Part shown: positions 1-7,967 of the stretch, in pieces
How the letters are laid out: the number at the start of each line of letters is the position of its first letter
How positions within the stretch are numbered: position 1 is the first letter of the stretch
DNA from: Hemicentrotus pulcherrimus
Lineage: Eukaryota; Echinodermata; Echinoidea; Camarodonta; Strongylocentrotidae
Direction: 5' to 3'
NCBI GenBank assembly: GCA_003118195.1
Contig: BEXV01001851.1
Location: forward strand, 72,477 to 84,716
DNA: 12,240 nucleotides
Translations under genes and position numbers: made by a program
The notes under the pieces: generated by a model
The model's database searches: none
What the model was told of the DNA's origin: nothing
What the model saw: the letters and a program-made list of their open reading frames with translations, nothing else

Positions 1-1529
1 TCCCCCCCCCCCCCACATCTGTTTGTATGTGTACTTTTGTGAACAAGGGTTGTTTTTTGTGTTTGAACGCGGGTTCAACTTCGTGTGAGTTTAAAGGGAA
101 GCGAGATATAATGATACCTTTTCATTCCTAATGAAAATCAAAGTTAGTGACCGCCATGCACCGGCATTCTTAGCGTGAGATTTGATTTGCTTAATTCAAT
201 GGGCCATTGTTCAATGTTAGTCTTTAATAGAAATCATCCCGATACGACGAATTTTTGATTGAAAGCAAACGGGTAACAAGTTAGTTCAATTTTAGAAAAC
301 ATTCTGTCATTGATTTTAATAATATAGAATAAGATAATATTCAGGCATTCTGACATTATTTTATTTATCAGTTTTGCTAGGGCGGGGTCACTAATGAAAG
401 ACCACCCAGTCGACCCTTTCCAACAAACTCAGGAAGTTAGATTGATAACACTATCTCCAATGCCTTTAATGTCATCTTGGTCTGACTTGTAAATCTGAAA
501 TTCAACATTTTTGCTTATAGGAGTTGTACAAATCTGAAATACAGGAATAAAGTTACATCGAAATCAACAGCGCAGATAAGTACACGTGGGACCACAATCA
601 TTATTATTGAATCTAATATCACCTTCCATTGTTGACATGTATATATTTTTGACCTAAACTCTTTGAGTTTTTATACATTTATTAATTTTCTATTTCTCCT
701 GGCAGATGTTTATCTTTTCAACAATAATTACTATAATTAGTGCAAATTTGTTAGACTGATAGCTTTCATTTTGTCATTTTCGATTGGGCTATGGAGGATT
801 CCTGGCACTAGAGAAACATTGAATCGCTAATGATGAATACTATAGTATGCGGAACGGAAAGCTGTATGGCAAGCAACACGCATCTATGAAGTCAAATATT
901 TGGCAAAGCCGGTTTTGTTTACCTGAGGAAAAGGTGTTGATGATTATAGCAAATGGACATATTGCATCGCGGTAGGGAATAAGATAAAGGGGGGAGGGGC
1001 AAGGGTGTATCCGTGATTCTGTTGCAAGAAGTCGATTAAATATCAAGTAAAATCTAGGTTATCACAGTTTTCGAATTTTCTAAATATATAATTCTGGACG
1101 GGAGAATGTTGAATTCTGGATGGGAAGTCATTTCTGTGGAGTTTTCCGTTTTTTCCTTCATAATCTTATTGCGTGGAAAAATAACAGATTAGAGATTTAC
1201 CCTGAAAAGGTTGGCTCTTCAAATGCCCCCATGTTAAAATTGTGTCAAGATGCTTGGTCCACATAATTCATGCCGCATGTTTCTGTAGTTCCACACATTC
1301 ATTTCTGTGTGACTTTTGGCAAGATCGAGTCATTTTCTAGCGTTCTGAAGCTTCCTAAACCTCACAATATACACCCAACCAATTATTATGTGCTACGTTT
1401 CAACTTTTTCCAATAACATCGCTTTCAGGCAATTTCGTTCAAAATGCAATAGCATGTATGGTCAGAACTCAACTTTATCTTTAAGGACAGCAAATGGGAG
1501 AGGAATAGAGGTAGAGAATATGTGTATTT

Positions 1530-1533
<4 letters not shown>
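1..1533. other. AT-rich non-coding sequence
   Basis: No exon, RNA gene or mobile element could be recognised here on either strand. The window opens with a run of 13 C (2-14). The motif TTAAAGGGA at 91-99 matches the terminal consensus of T2/Kolobok-type transposons, but no matching inverted partner is visible, so it may be chance or a relic. The open frames in this stretch are under 85 codons, have no recognisable domain, and are typical of random AT-rich DNA. Unannotated exons shorter than about 100 bp cannot be excluded by eye. Confidence 0.6.

Positions 1534-1561
<28 letters not shown>
1534..1561. repeat. (GA)14 microsatellite
   Basis: Fourteen uninterrupted GA dinucleotides, preceded by AAT and followed by CTTGGG. 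The purity of the tract suggests it is young and probably length-polymorphic between individuals. A short open frame running through it encodes an Arg-Glu repeat, which simply follows from the dinucleotide and is not evidence of a gene. Confidence 0.97.
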
Positions 1562-1564
<3 letters not shown>

Positions 1565-2438
1565 GGGTGCATTGATCGATATTTCATTATTGATGTCGTA
1601 TTTCCGATGGCTCAAACGGTGACAATGCGATGATCCCCGCGATGATGGTTCATTGATCACAATCATATTGCCATTAAGTCATAAGAGGATGAGCGAAAAG
1701 GGATCGTGTATAATGAATGGGAAGACGGGAGATTTGCATTCGGAATAAATATAATTATGATATTCATTCAGCATGAGCTGGGAACGTGGGGTGAATGTGT
1801 GTGCTCTGGGCGATTGTGTGCGTGAGTGGTGTATAAGGTGCGTGTGTGATTTACACATCAAACTGACAACATTGTCAGGGTTTGATAAAGCTTCAGAATA
1901 TACTTCAAATTTACTGGGAAATCTAAATTCTTTTTCTTTTAACCCATTGCTTACGGGAACCTGGTGGTCCCTGTGTTAAGCCTATGGGAATAAGGTAATT
2001 CAGTAGTCAACGAGTTAACACAATCACAAGACACAGTAACAGCCTTGTGAATCACATTTAAAAATGTGGAAATAGAACGACGAAATAATAATTTCATTAT
2101 CCGGACATGATTCCTATACGCAATACAATAATTTTGTGTGTAAACTCTGAAACCAAGCTAATGCTCAAGGCTAAATCGGCATACAGAGAATTATCACGAG
2201 AGAATGAAAGAGGAGGAGGACGAGAAAAGGCGAATACTTTGAGAAGAGGCAAATATTGCAAGAGCTTCGATCCATGCTTTCTTTCGTGAATCCACAAATT
2301 CCTGCTGAGAAGGAATTATGAACAGTTCAAAAACTAGGGCGGATAAAGCGATTGGCATACCACAAACGCGATGCCGAGGCCTATAGCGCAACTCTTTCGA
2401 CGTAAGAAATAATGAAGCATCACGTTTCATAGTTTATT
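1562..2438. other. Non-coding sequence with TG-rich and purine-rich patches
   Basis: No gene recognised. A TG-rich patch at about 1785-1855 is a degraded (TG)n-like tract containing several GTGTG runs. A purine-rich patch lies at about 2198-2245. Overlapping short frames occur on both strands around 2100-2430 but have no recognisable domain, and their compositions follow these low-complexity patches. Confidence 0.5.
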
Positions 2439-2456
2439 TTAAAGGTAAAGACCAGT
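2439..2456 (+). repeat. Left terminal inverted repeat of MITE copy 1
   Basis: Eighteen bases, TTAAAGGTAAAGACCAGT, exactly complementary to the last 18 bases of the element. The outer TTAA is self-complementary and is better read as the target-site duplication, which leaves a 14-bp TIR proper. Confidence 0.9.
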
Positions 2457-2794
2457 ATTGGAAATGCCCCAATTTCAAAAAATGAAATGGAAGCTCTCAT
2501 TACCAATCATGTGAAAGTATATGTTTTGACTATTACATGATGATAAAACATTTGCTGGGAAACCGCCTACTAATTCATATATTTGGTAAATTTGTTTCTC
2601 TCATGGTCTGTGAGAGATACAGGGTAGTCCCATATACATCTTTCTGTGTATAGTGCTTGTAACTTTACGAAGAATGGGCCAAATTTCTTATCAACTTGAT
2701 GATGCCAGAACCTTGCAGATGCTAGATGCTAGATCATAAACCTTTTCTGATCGATTCCACAACGTTTCTTTCACAATGCAATCGCATGACCATA

Positions 2795-2812
2795 ACTGGT
2801 CTTTACCTTTAA
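2795..2812 (-). repeat. Right terminal inverted repeat of MITE copy 1
   Basis: ACTGGTCTTTACCTTTAA is the exact reverse complement of the left end at 2439-2456. Both flanking TTAA tetranucleotides are intact in this copy. Confidence 0.9.
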
Positions 2813-3059
2813 TGTCTCTTTATTAGGGGCCATTCATTTTTATGTAATATCGTATTCGTACAACGAGACCGTGATAAAATGATGAATATTTAATATTTGA
2901 TCTACTTTTATTGTCCTTTCTTGGTTATGCGATGTCGAGCTGTTGACATTTGCAAGATAAAAAGATGTTTCAGCTCCAATCTAATGCCGGCAGTTATTTA
3001 TTTTTTAAATATGCGTTCCCTTCTCTAAACTGGTCATTATTCTTCCATAGAACGTAATA
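2813..3059. other. AT-rich spacer
   Basis: Non-coding sequence between the first MITE and the CpG-dense island. Nothing recognisable was seen. Confidence 0.5.
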
Positions 3060-3180
3060 CTCCGCACACATAACGTTTCTCAGCGACGGATGGATGGATG
3101 CGGTGATGTTGAGTCGGACGTTGCCATGGTGACGCCAGGGAAAGCGGTTATCTAAAATTGAGCGATTGGTGGCGCAAAAC
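3060..3180. promoter_or_regulatory. CpG-dense island, candidate promoter or enhancer
   Basis: This ~120-bp stretch contains about ten CpG dinucleotides between 3080 and 3180, while the flanks are AT-rich and CpG-poor. It carries a GGAT-type short repeat near 3088 and a complete RFX X-box at 3120-3133. A 21-codon frame starting with ATG at 3090 runs through it, and TTTCTCAG at 3077-3084 would serve as a splice acceptor, so a short exon is an alternative reading. Local CpG retention often marks active promoters or constrained elements. The regulatory role is inferred from composition and the motif only. Confidence 0.4.
3120..3133 (+). promoter_or_regulatory. RFX-type X-box motif
   Basis: GTTGCCATGGTGAC satisfies all 14 positions of the metazoan X-box consensus RYYNYYWTRRNRAC: two inverted RFX half-sites, GTTGCC and GGTGAC, separated by AT. 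RFX factors bind such sites in promoters of ciliary genes, usually within a few hundred bases of the start. No recognisable ciliary gene is visible in this window, so the target, if any, would lie outside it or begin with a short exon that I cannot identify. A site this good can still occur by chance in a large genome. Confidence 0.45.
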
Positions 3181-3251
3181 GATTATTGATGAAAGCTTTT
3201 GATATACTTTCTAACAGTGATGCTGGAGAGAGCAACGTTTTAAAGTTCATT

Positions 3252-3540
3252 TTAGACTCACCTGATGTTACATTTTTGTATAATTTGATGGAATATTGGA
3301 AAGATAAACCACCACATTTATGATTTTGGGTAACATTCAGGGATCTTGAAGTGATGTATGTAGCCTATATGTAAAATTGAATTTTGTTTGGTGGAAAGTT
3401 AACAGAGTTCTCTTATCTGACAAGAAAAATGCATGCACATACCCAAAAGTTCGTAATATTCCGGGTTCCTGATGTGGTGTATGAGTGCAAAATTGTATTT
3501 TTTAGTAGTATCTAGTGGAAAGATATCACAGATATTCAAT
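3252..3540 (+). repeat. Degenerate repeat, about three copies
   Basis: Three stretches share the order of motifs (C/A)CTGATGT or GTGATGTA, then TGTA/TGCAAAATTG, then a TTTTGT-like run and (A)TTGGAAAGATA or GTGGAAAG. The GGAAAG motif recurs at 3298, 3393 and 3517, giving uneven spacings of 95 and 124 bp. The second and third copies are the more similar pair and also share GTAA(C/T)ATTC. No coding content is visible. It looks like an old tandem duplication, but the similarity was judged by eye and could be weaker than it appears. Confidence 0.35.
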
Positions 3541-4480
3541 GTTTTATTTAGACTTGTTTAGGAGTATTAACATTGAATTGACCTGCTTGTGCCTGTGAGG
3601 TGAATCTGACATGGCAATATTAATTAACGCTTTTAAATTGTACAAAATGTATGCCCATTCAAAAATAACGTGGCATGCTACATAAGGAGATGTAGGCACT
3701 ATGGCCAATTTTGAAACGATTTGCTCATGGGAAAAGTTGATTGACAAATTGGCATTTGAAGTATAATTCGATTCAATTCATTTTTTCACTTCATCATTTA
3801 TTTCAATCATAAGACCATAAAATAATATATATACAAAAGTAACATGAAGCAATCATAATCTTACAATTTATTCTGGAAATCATGAAGAAAGTGAAGACTA
3901 AAAAGTAAGTTTGAAAAACTTTTAAGCAATAGTTCCCTGACATATAGATAAAAAATAACAAGATTAAATGGTTGTACACGTTACAAGATTGATTTACTTG
4001 GTAACTTCGTATATAATATCGCTTTGTCGTTTTGAATAAGACTGGAGTGTTGATCAGACCAACTTTGCCTATGAATCAGCCTGAGGATGTTTCCAAATAT
4101 TCAAATAAGAAGGGGTAATATGAATCGAGATAAATTACGTGAAAAGTAGGACAGCGGTTTAAACCCAGATACTTTGCATGCAATCGACGTATGCGGTTAG
4201 ATATGTGTTAGCTTCAAAATTATACTGCTACGTACTTAGAACGGATATGCAAATATCTCACTTAAACTTAAAGGTCAAGTGTATTTGTTTTCATAGGAAA
4301 ATCAAATGTTTATTTTGTCAAGAAAATTGTTCAGTGTAACGTTGTCTTTACCCCCTCCCCTTTCTACTGTGACTAATAAGCTACTCATCTTTTTCTTTGT
4401 AAAACTAATTTTTAAGAATTACCTTCGATTTTGTCTAAACGTTTTATTTTGGTTATTTTCTCACTCACTTTTTTATATTA
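3541..4480. other. AT-rich non-coding sequence
   Basis: No exon or RNA gene recognised. TTAAAGGTCAAGT at 4268-4280 resembles the end of the two MITEs here (TTAAAGGTAAAG) and may be an isolated end of a related element; no inverted partner was found. Short frames in this stretch are AT-driven and lack domain signatures. Confidence 0.5.
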
Positions 4481-4481
4481 A

Positions 4482-4597
4482 TCTCTCTCTCTGTCTCCAT
4501 CAACTGCACTTTATTTTAATTTTATTTACTGTCCAAGTATCTTGCTCTTAAGTTCACCCTTCTCTCGCTCTCTCTTTCTTTCTCTCTCTTTCTCTCC
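4482..4597. repeat. Interrupted CT-rich pyrimidine tracts
   Basis: Two CT-rich blocks, at about 4482-4500 and 4560-4597, consist of CT dinucleotides interrupted by T runs and a few G. They are degraded (CT)n microsatellites. A hydrophobic short frame spanning 4306-4551 reflects T-rich codons (Phe, Leu, Ser) and is not treated as a gene. Confidence 0.8.
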
Positions 4598-5270
4598 GTG
4601 TATCATAACAATGGTTAATAGCTGTTCTCATAATGATAATATAAGAATACTATTTTATATCTAAAATTGTACGATATCGACGACTATGACTCATAATGAT
4701 TCACACTTTTAGGTTGAAATTTGGTTAACCAGCAAATAATATCCGGTTGGTATTCGTAGTCAATAAAGTTTCCCAAAAATGTAATGTGAAGCTAATTGGA
4801 ATCTTAGGATCGCGGTTGGGATGGTATCAAATTTGAGCAAGAAGCAATTACTAACCGATGATGGTAGGAAGAACAGTTGTAGTGAATTGAATAGAATAAG
4901 TTTGATTCAGTGGTGACAGTCCTCGTACTAATAGTAGCCTTCATTATACATTCATGAAAAATTATGAATTTCATAGAAAATTATCAATATGAATAAGGTA
5001 TGCGATGTTCTTTTCCTTAAATGAGGACCCAAAATTGTTATAGGTTTCGAGTCCCGACCTTGATTATAATTACAGAGTCGAATGTCGTTTTTTTTCTTTA
5101 TGCATTGTAATTTGTTTCGAGGTTACTAAAGTTCAGCTTTCATTTCAAACCAGTCATAGGTTATCGTCATGATCATTGAGCCCACACAGAAATCATGCAC
5201 TTTAGCGCTATAACTATAAGCTAATGGTTTAGACTGGGGACTTTGTTGTGTTGGGTAACTGTAATTTTAC
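4598..5270. other. AT-rich non-coding sequence
   Basis: Nothing coding was recognised. A 19-bp near-tandem duplication (TCATGAAAAATTATGAATT at 4952-4970, then a diverged copy at 4971-4989) is present. GTTTCGAGTCC at 5044-5054 resembles a pol III B box, but no convincing A box lies upstream and no tRNA fold is evident. Confidence 0.5.
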
Positions 5271-5274
5271 ACAA

Positions 5275-5283
5275 TATAAAAGG
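5275..5283 (+). promoter_or_regulatory. TATA-box-like motif
   Basis: TATAAAAGG matches the metazoan TATA-box consensus exactly. A TCATTC initiator-like sequence follows with its A at 5300, about 25 bp downstream of the first T and slightly closer than usual. In AT-rich DNA such matches arise often, so the only support is the pairing of the two motifs and the short ATG frame that begins at 5339. Confidence 0.15.
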
Positions 5284-5338
5284 TACCGTTTAACCTATCA
5301 TTCAAATTTGAAATATTCTTACATAATTGTGTACGATT

Positions 5339-5581
5339 ATGTTCTACTATAGTGTGTGTGGGACTTTAACAAATCGGAATATTTCAAACAAACAAAAATA
5401 TCACCCTAAGGTTCTATGTCCAATTTGCAGGCCAAAACATGAAAAGGTTCAATTCCAACGGCATTTGACAGATAATACTAATTTAGAACTTCCCTTAAAA
5501 AAAGGGGGATTGAAAATGCCTTTAAGTGGGAAAATAACGACTATTAGTTGTCGAATCGACTTAAGAGCTATATATATATAG
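5339..5581 (+). other. Short open frame with partial zinc-finger-like motif
   Basis: An 80-codon frame from ATG at 5339 to TAG at 5579-5581. Its middle contains the peptide KVLCPIC (the two Cys at 5417 and 5426) and, eleven residues after the second Cys, QRHL (His at 5462). That gives Cys-x2-Cys-x11-His, close to the first three ligands of a C2H2 finger. The fourth ligand is missing: the residues after the His read TDNTN. The part downstream is Lys-rich and ends in a TA repeat. It may be a decayed piece of a transposon or zinc-finger gene, or chance. Alternatively TTTGCAG at 5424-5430 could act as a splice acceptor. No family was recognised. Confidence 0.15.
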
Positions 5582-5778
5582 AGCCAGTAAGTAAAAGTCT
5601 GATTTTCAGACCATTGTACCGAATGGTCGTCCATTTTATGCTGCGCAAAGAATCAATCAGTTTAATATTGGCCATTACAAGAAGTGGGTTATTGATGTAG
5701 ACATATGTTCATGTACACTTTACAGCTCATGCTATGGATGTTATTACCAAAGAAGAAAAAAGACCAGTCAGTCACTCA

Positions 5779-5851
5779 ATCTGACCATGGACCTAATTCC
5801 ATGATCTGACCATGGAGATAAAAGAAGCTTCTTTTATCTCCATGATCTGAC
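5779..5851. repeat. Double-hairpin array with 7-bp spacers
   Basis: The unit ATCTGAC occurs three times (5779-5785, 5804-5810, 5845-5851). Between successive copies lie two inverted repeats that share the same outer stem, CATGGA...TCCATG. The first (5786-5803) has a 6-base loop; the second (5811-5844) is a perfect 34-bp palindrome with 17-base arms and no loop, centred on AAGCTT. The alternation of one constant spacer with two hairpins of identical base stem is unlikely to be chance. It could form cruciforms in DNA or stem-loops in RNA. Its origin may be template switching during replication or a small foldback element. Confidence 0.85.
5811..5844. repeat. Perfect 34-bp palindrome
   Basis: The two 17-base arms are exact reverse complements with no spacer. 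The outer six bases, CATGGA/TCCATG, are shared with the smaller hairpin just upstream, and the centre is the HindIII sequence AAGCTT. A spacer-less palindrome cannot fold into an unstrained hairpin without opening a few central pairs. Confidence 0.95.
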
Positions 5852-6548
5852 AGTAAAGTCTAGCAATTAAACGGGTTTCCTTGCATACTTTGAATATTAG
5901 GACATTGCTAACGTTTAAATTTCACATAGAACATACATGACATATTCATAATTCCTGCAAAGTTCTACAGAATTTGATGTTTGATGGCTGCAAAAGGGGA
6001 CATAAACTCGACTCTGGCTTCATTTTGCTATTATAATTTTGAAAAAGATGGAGAAAGANAATTATAAAAATAGTCCACTCAATTGATATAATCTCTTATC
6101 ATTCGGTCCACAAAAGTAGGATTTGTTTGTATCGTCATAATCAGTGAAAAGGTTAAACTGTTCCTCTGGACCAGCGTGACTTGCAATCGGCATACAAAGA
6201 AACCCGCCCTATATAACCCGATATAATATTATGCACAAACCTATACGGCCTACAGACTATGATTTCGGGTACCTGCTTTTAGTACAGAGATAGGCATAGT
6301 ACTCCGTTTCCTCGTTCTATTAATAAAAGCATTATATCTCACTCCCGCTGATAAAATGGCCAAAGTCCCCCCTCAATAAACATTCCAATGTGAGATTCTC
6401 TTAACTGTTCTGTATTCAACCATTCTTTTCTTCTTCTTTTTTTTTCATTGTGTGGCTTTGTAGTCTGTATTTGAGGATTTAGTGGGTTTTCTCCCTCTGA
6501 CACAATACCATAAAATGCGTGATCCGTCGAGCATGCCCCGGTAACCGA
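5852..6548. other. AT-rich non-coding sequence with one ambiguous base
   Basis: No gene or repeat recognised. The base at 6059 is undetermined (n), in GAGAAAGANA, so any frame crossing it is uncertain. A short T-rich run lies at about 6425-6448. Confidence 0.5.
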
Positions 6549-6785
6549 GATGGATCGAGAGAAAGGGAGAAATAGTGGTGGAATAGAGAAGGAGAAGGAG
6601 AAAAAAGAAGAGAGAGAGATAGAGATAAAGGGGTGACCGGAAGAACAGAGAGGAAAGAAGAAAAAAAACTTAAATCGGGCTCTGAAGAGAGGGGGTGGAG
6701 AGAGAGAAATAGAGGGAAGGGATTGGAGAGAGAGAGAGAGAGAGAAAGGGCAATAATTCAGAGAGAGAGAGAGAGAACAATAGAG
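6549..6785. repeat. GA-rich purine tract
   Basis: About 235 bp of almost pure purine on the plus strand, including (GA)n runs at about 6726-6746 and 6760-6775. Long homopurine-homopyrimidine DNA with mirror symmetry can form triplex (H-DNA) structures. Frames through it encode Arg/Glu/Lys on the plus strand and Leu/Ser on the minus strand. The longest open frame of the window (7135 to 6758, minus) is largely an artefact of this composition, with a second biased portion at its start. None of these frames is annotated as a gene. Confidence 0.9.
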
Positions 6786-7049
6786 AGATACCGCAGAAAA
6801 AGAGTCGAGGATAAAGGAAAGTACGAGAATGAACTAGGAAATCTTTTAATTAACCTGTTAATGGAACAACAACAACAATATCTTAAAATATTATTTTCAC
6901 AGTGAATCTTATAAAACATGTACTTCGAGAGTGGCGAGAATAATATTATGGGGAGAAAATAATAGGGTAAAAAGGAAAATAAAATGTAACCTGTAAAATG
7001 TAAAAGTGAACCTAGAGCGATTTGGATGTCTTTTTCTAGCCCTTTATAT

Positions 7050-7195
7050 GGCATCTTTTGAAGCATTTTCCTTCTCTTCATGTTCAGTTTGTCTGTCTGT
7101 CGCTCCCTCTCTGTCTTTTGCCGCTTCTTGGCCACTTTCTGACTGTTCTGAGAACTTTCTCCTCCAGACTAACCCCTTCCCTCTTGTCCACGTCG
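7050..7195. repeat. Pyrimidine-rich tract
   Basis: A C/T-rich stretch with CTGT repeats near 7090-7101, which keeps several frames open on both strands. The protein these would give is Ser/Leu/Phe-rich without any recognisable domain. It lies about 270 bp from the purine tract at 6549-6785 and has the opposite strand bias. Confidence 0.6.
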
Positions 7196-7402
7196 CAATG
7201 TTTGTCAGAGAGGGATGCAGTATGCAGTATTGACAGATATCCTACAAATTTAAACCTTTTGTTCAAATATTCATTCTTCTTCAACTGGTATTGCTCTTTA
7301 CTACCAGGTAAACATTTTTGTCACCGTGAAATAGATGGCCCCATGGCTTCACCGATGTTTTTCTGAGGGTCTTTCAACCTATAACGCCACGTCGTATGTT
7401 CT
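7196..7402. other. Non-coding spacer
   Basis: No feature recognised apart from a small direct repeat, ATGCAGTATGCAGTATTG, near 7214. Confidence 0.4.
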
Positions 7403-7527
7403 GGCACCGTAAGCTGTCGCCAAAATGAGATGGAAATTGTCTCCTTTTTTTTAGTGCCGTTCTCACGTCATTATAAGGCCGTAAACCGTTTCGAAAATAA
7501 GCTTAGACGAGAATAATAACAATAAAT

Positions 7528-7894
7528 TCAAAGGTAAAGACCAGTATTGGAAACGCCCCGATTTTAAAAAATGAAATGGAAGCTCTCATTACCAATCATG
7601 TGAAAGAATATGTTTTGACTAATACATGATGATCACAATTTTGCCGGGAAACCGCCTACTAATTGATATATTTGGTAAATTATTATGTCTATTGGACTGT
7701 GAGAGATATAGGGTGGTCCCATATACATCTTTCTGTGTATAGTGCTTCTAACTTTACGAAGAATGGGCCAAATTTCTTATCACTTTGATGATTCCAGAAC
7801 CTTGCAGATGCTAGATGATCAACCTCTTCTGATCGATTCAATAACGTTACTTTCACAATGCAATCGCATGACCATAACTGGTCTTTACCTTTAA
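7528..7894. mobile_element. MITE copy 2 (same family as copy 1)
   Basis: A body of about 359 bp (7532-7890) with the same 14-bp terminal inverted repeat, AGGTAAAGACCAGT, as the copy at 2439-2812. It is flanked by TCAA at 7528-7531 on the left and TTAA at 7891-7894 on the right, that is, a TTAA target duplication with one substitution. By eye it has about 30 substitutions and a few small indels relative to copy 1, concentrated around 7632-7700. It has no open frame and is non-autonomous. It sits inside the CCGTAAAC repeat array and therefore inserted after that array had formed. Confidence 0.9.
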
Positions 7895-7935
7895 CTGCAT
7901 GGTGCCTTTCACAAGTGACGTTCTAACTCCGTTCC

Positions 7936-7967
7936 GGTGTCGTTCTAGTGTCGTTTAGTGCAGTTTT
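7936..7967 (+). repeat. Three tandem 10-11 bp units
   Basis: GGTGTCGTTCT, AGTGTCGTTT and AGTGCAGTTTT lie head to tail. They are variants of the GGTGCCGTTCT motif that leads the other units of the surrounding array. Confidence 0.6.

Larger units (their letters stand above)
2439..2812. mobile_element. MITE copy 1 (TTAA-flanked, T2/Kolobok-like)
   Basis: A miniature inverted-repeat transposable element with a body of about 366 bp (2443-2808), bounded by TTAA at 2439-2442 and 2809-2812. Counting the TTAA, the ends form a perfect 18-bp inverted repeat, TTAAAGGTAAAGACCAGT, with weaker symmetry continuing for several more bases. A second copy, roughly 90% identical by eye, lies at 7528-7894 in the same orientation. 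No transposase frame exists inside, so the element is non-autonomous. The TTAA target site and the TTAAAGG end recall the Kolobok superfamily and the T2 MITEs described in Xenopus; piggyBac also uses TTAA, but its termini usually begin CCC. The superfamily assignment is inference. Compared with copy 2, this copy has an extra 7-bp GCTAGAT unit near 2722. Confidence 0.9.

Noticed and set aside
4306..4551. Hydrophobic open frame that looks like a membrane peptide
   Set aside because: Phe and Leu come from T-rich DNA next to CT tracts. There is no start context or family resemblance.
5041..5060. GTTTCGAGTCC resembling a pol III B box (tRNA or tRNA-derived SINE)
   Set aside because: No A box at the expected distance upstream, no acceptor or anticodon stem pairing, and no terminal A-rich tail or target duplication.
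4268..5525. Pairing of TTAAAGGTCAAG (4268) with CCTTTAA (5519-5525) as ends of one larger transposon
   Set aside because: The inverted similarity stops after the first seven bases, which is expected by chance in AT-rich DNA.
5779..5851. CRISPR-like array (three ATCTGAC repeats)
   Set aside because: Repeats are only 7 bp, the intervals are palindromic and of unequal length, there are no cas genes, and the genome looks eukaryotic.
6633..6905. Arg/Glu-rich open frame on the plus strand
   Set aside because: A direct translation of GA repeats. Such tracts stay open by chance and do not indicate a charged protein.
6758..7135. Longest open frame of the window (125 codons, minus strand)
   Set aside because: It consists of codons from the pyrimidine strand of the GA tract plus a Lys/Arg-rich portion from another biased stretch, with no domain or conserved motif. 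Composition explains it.
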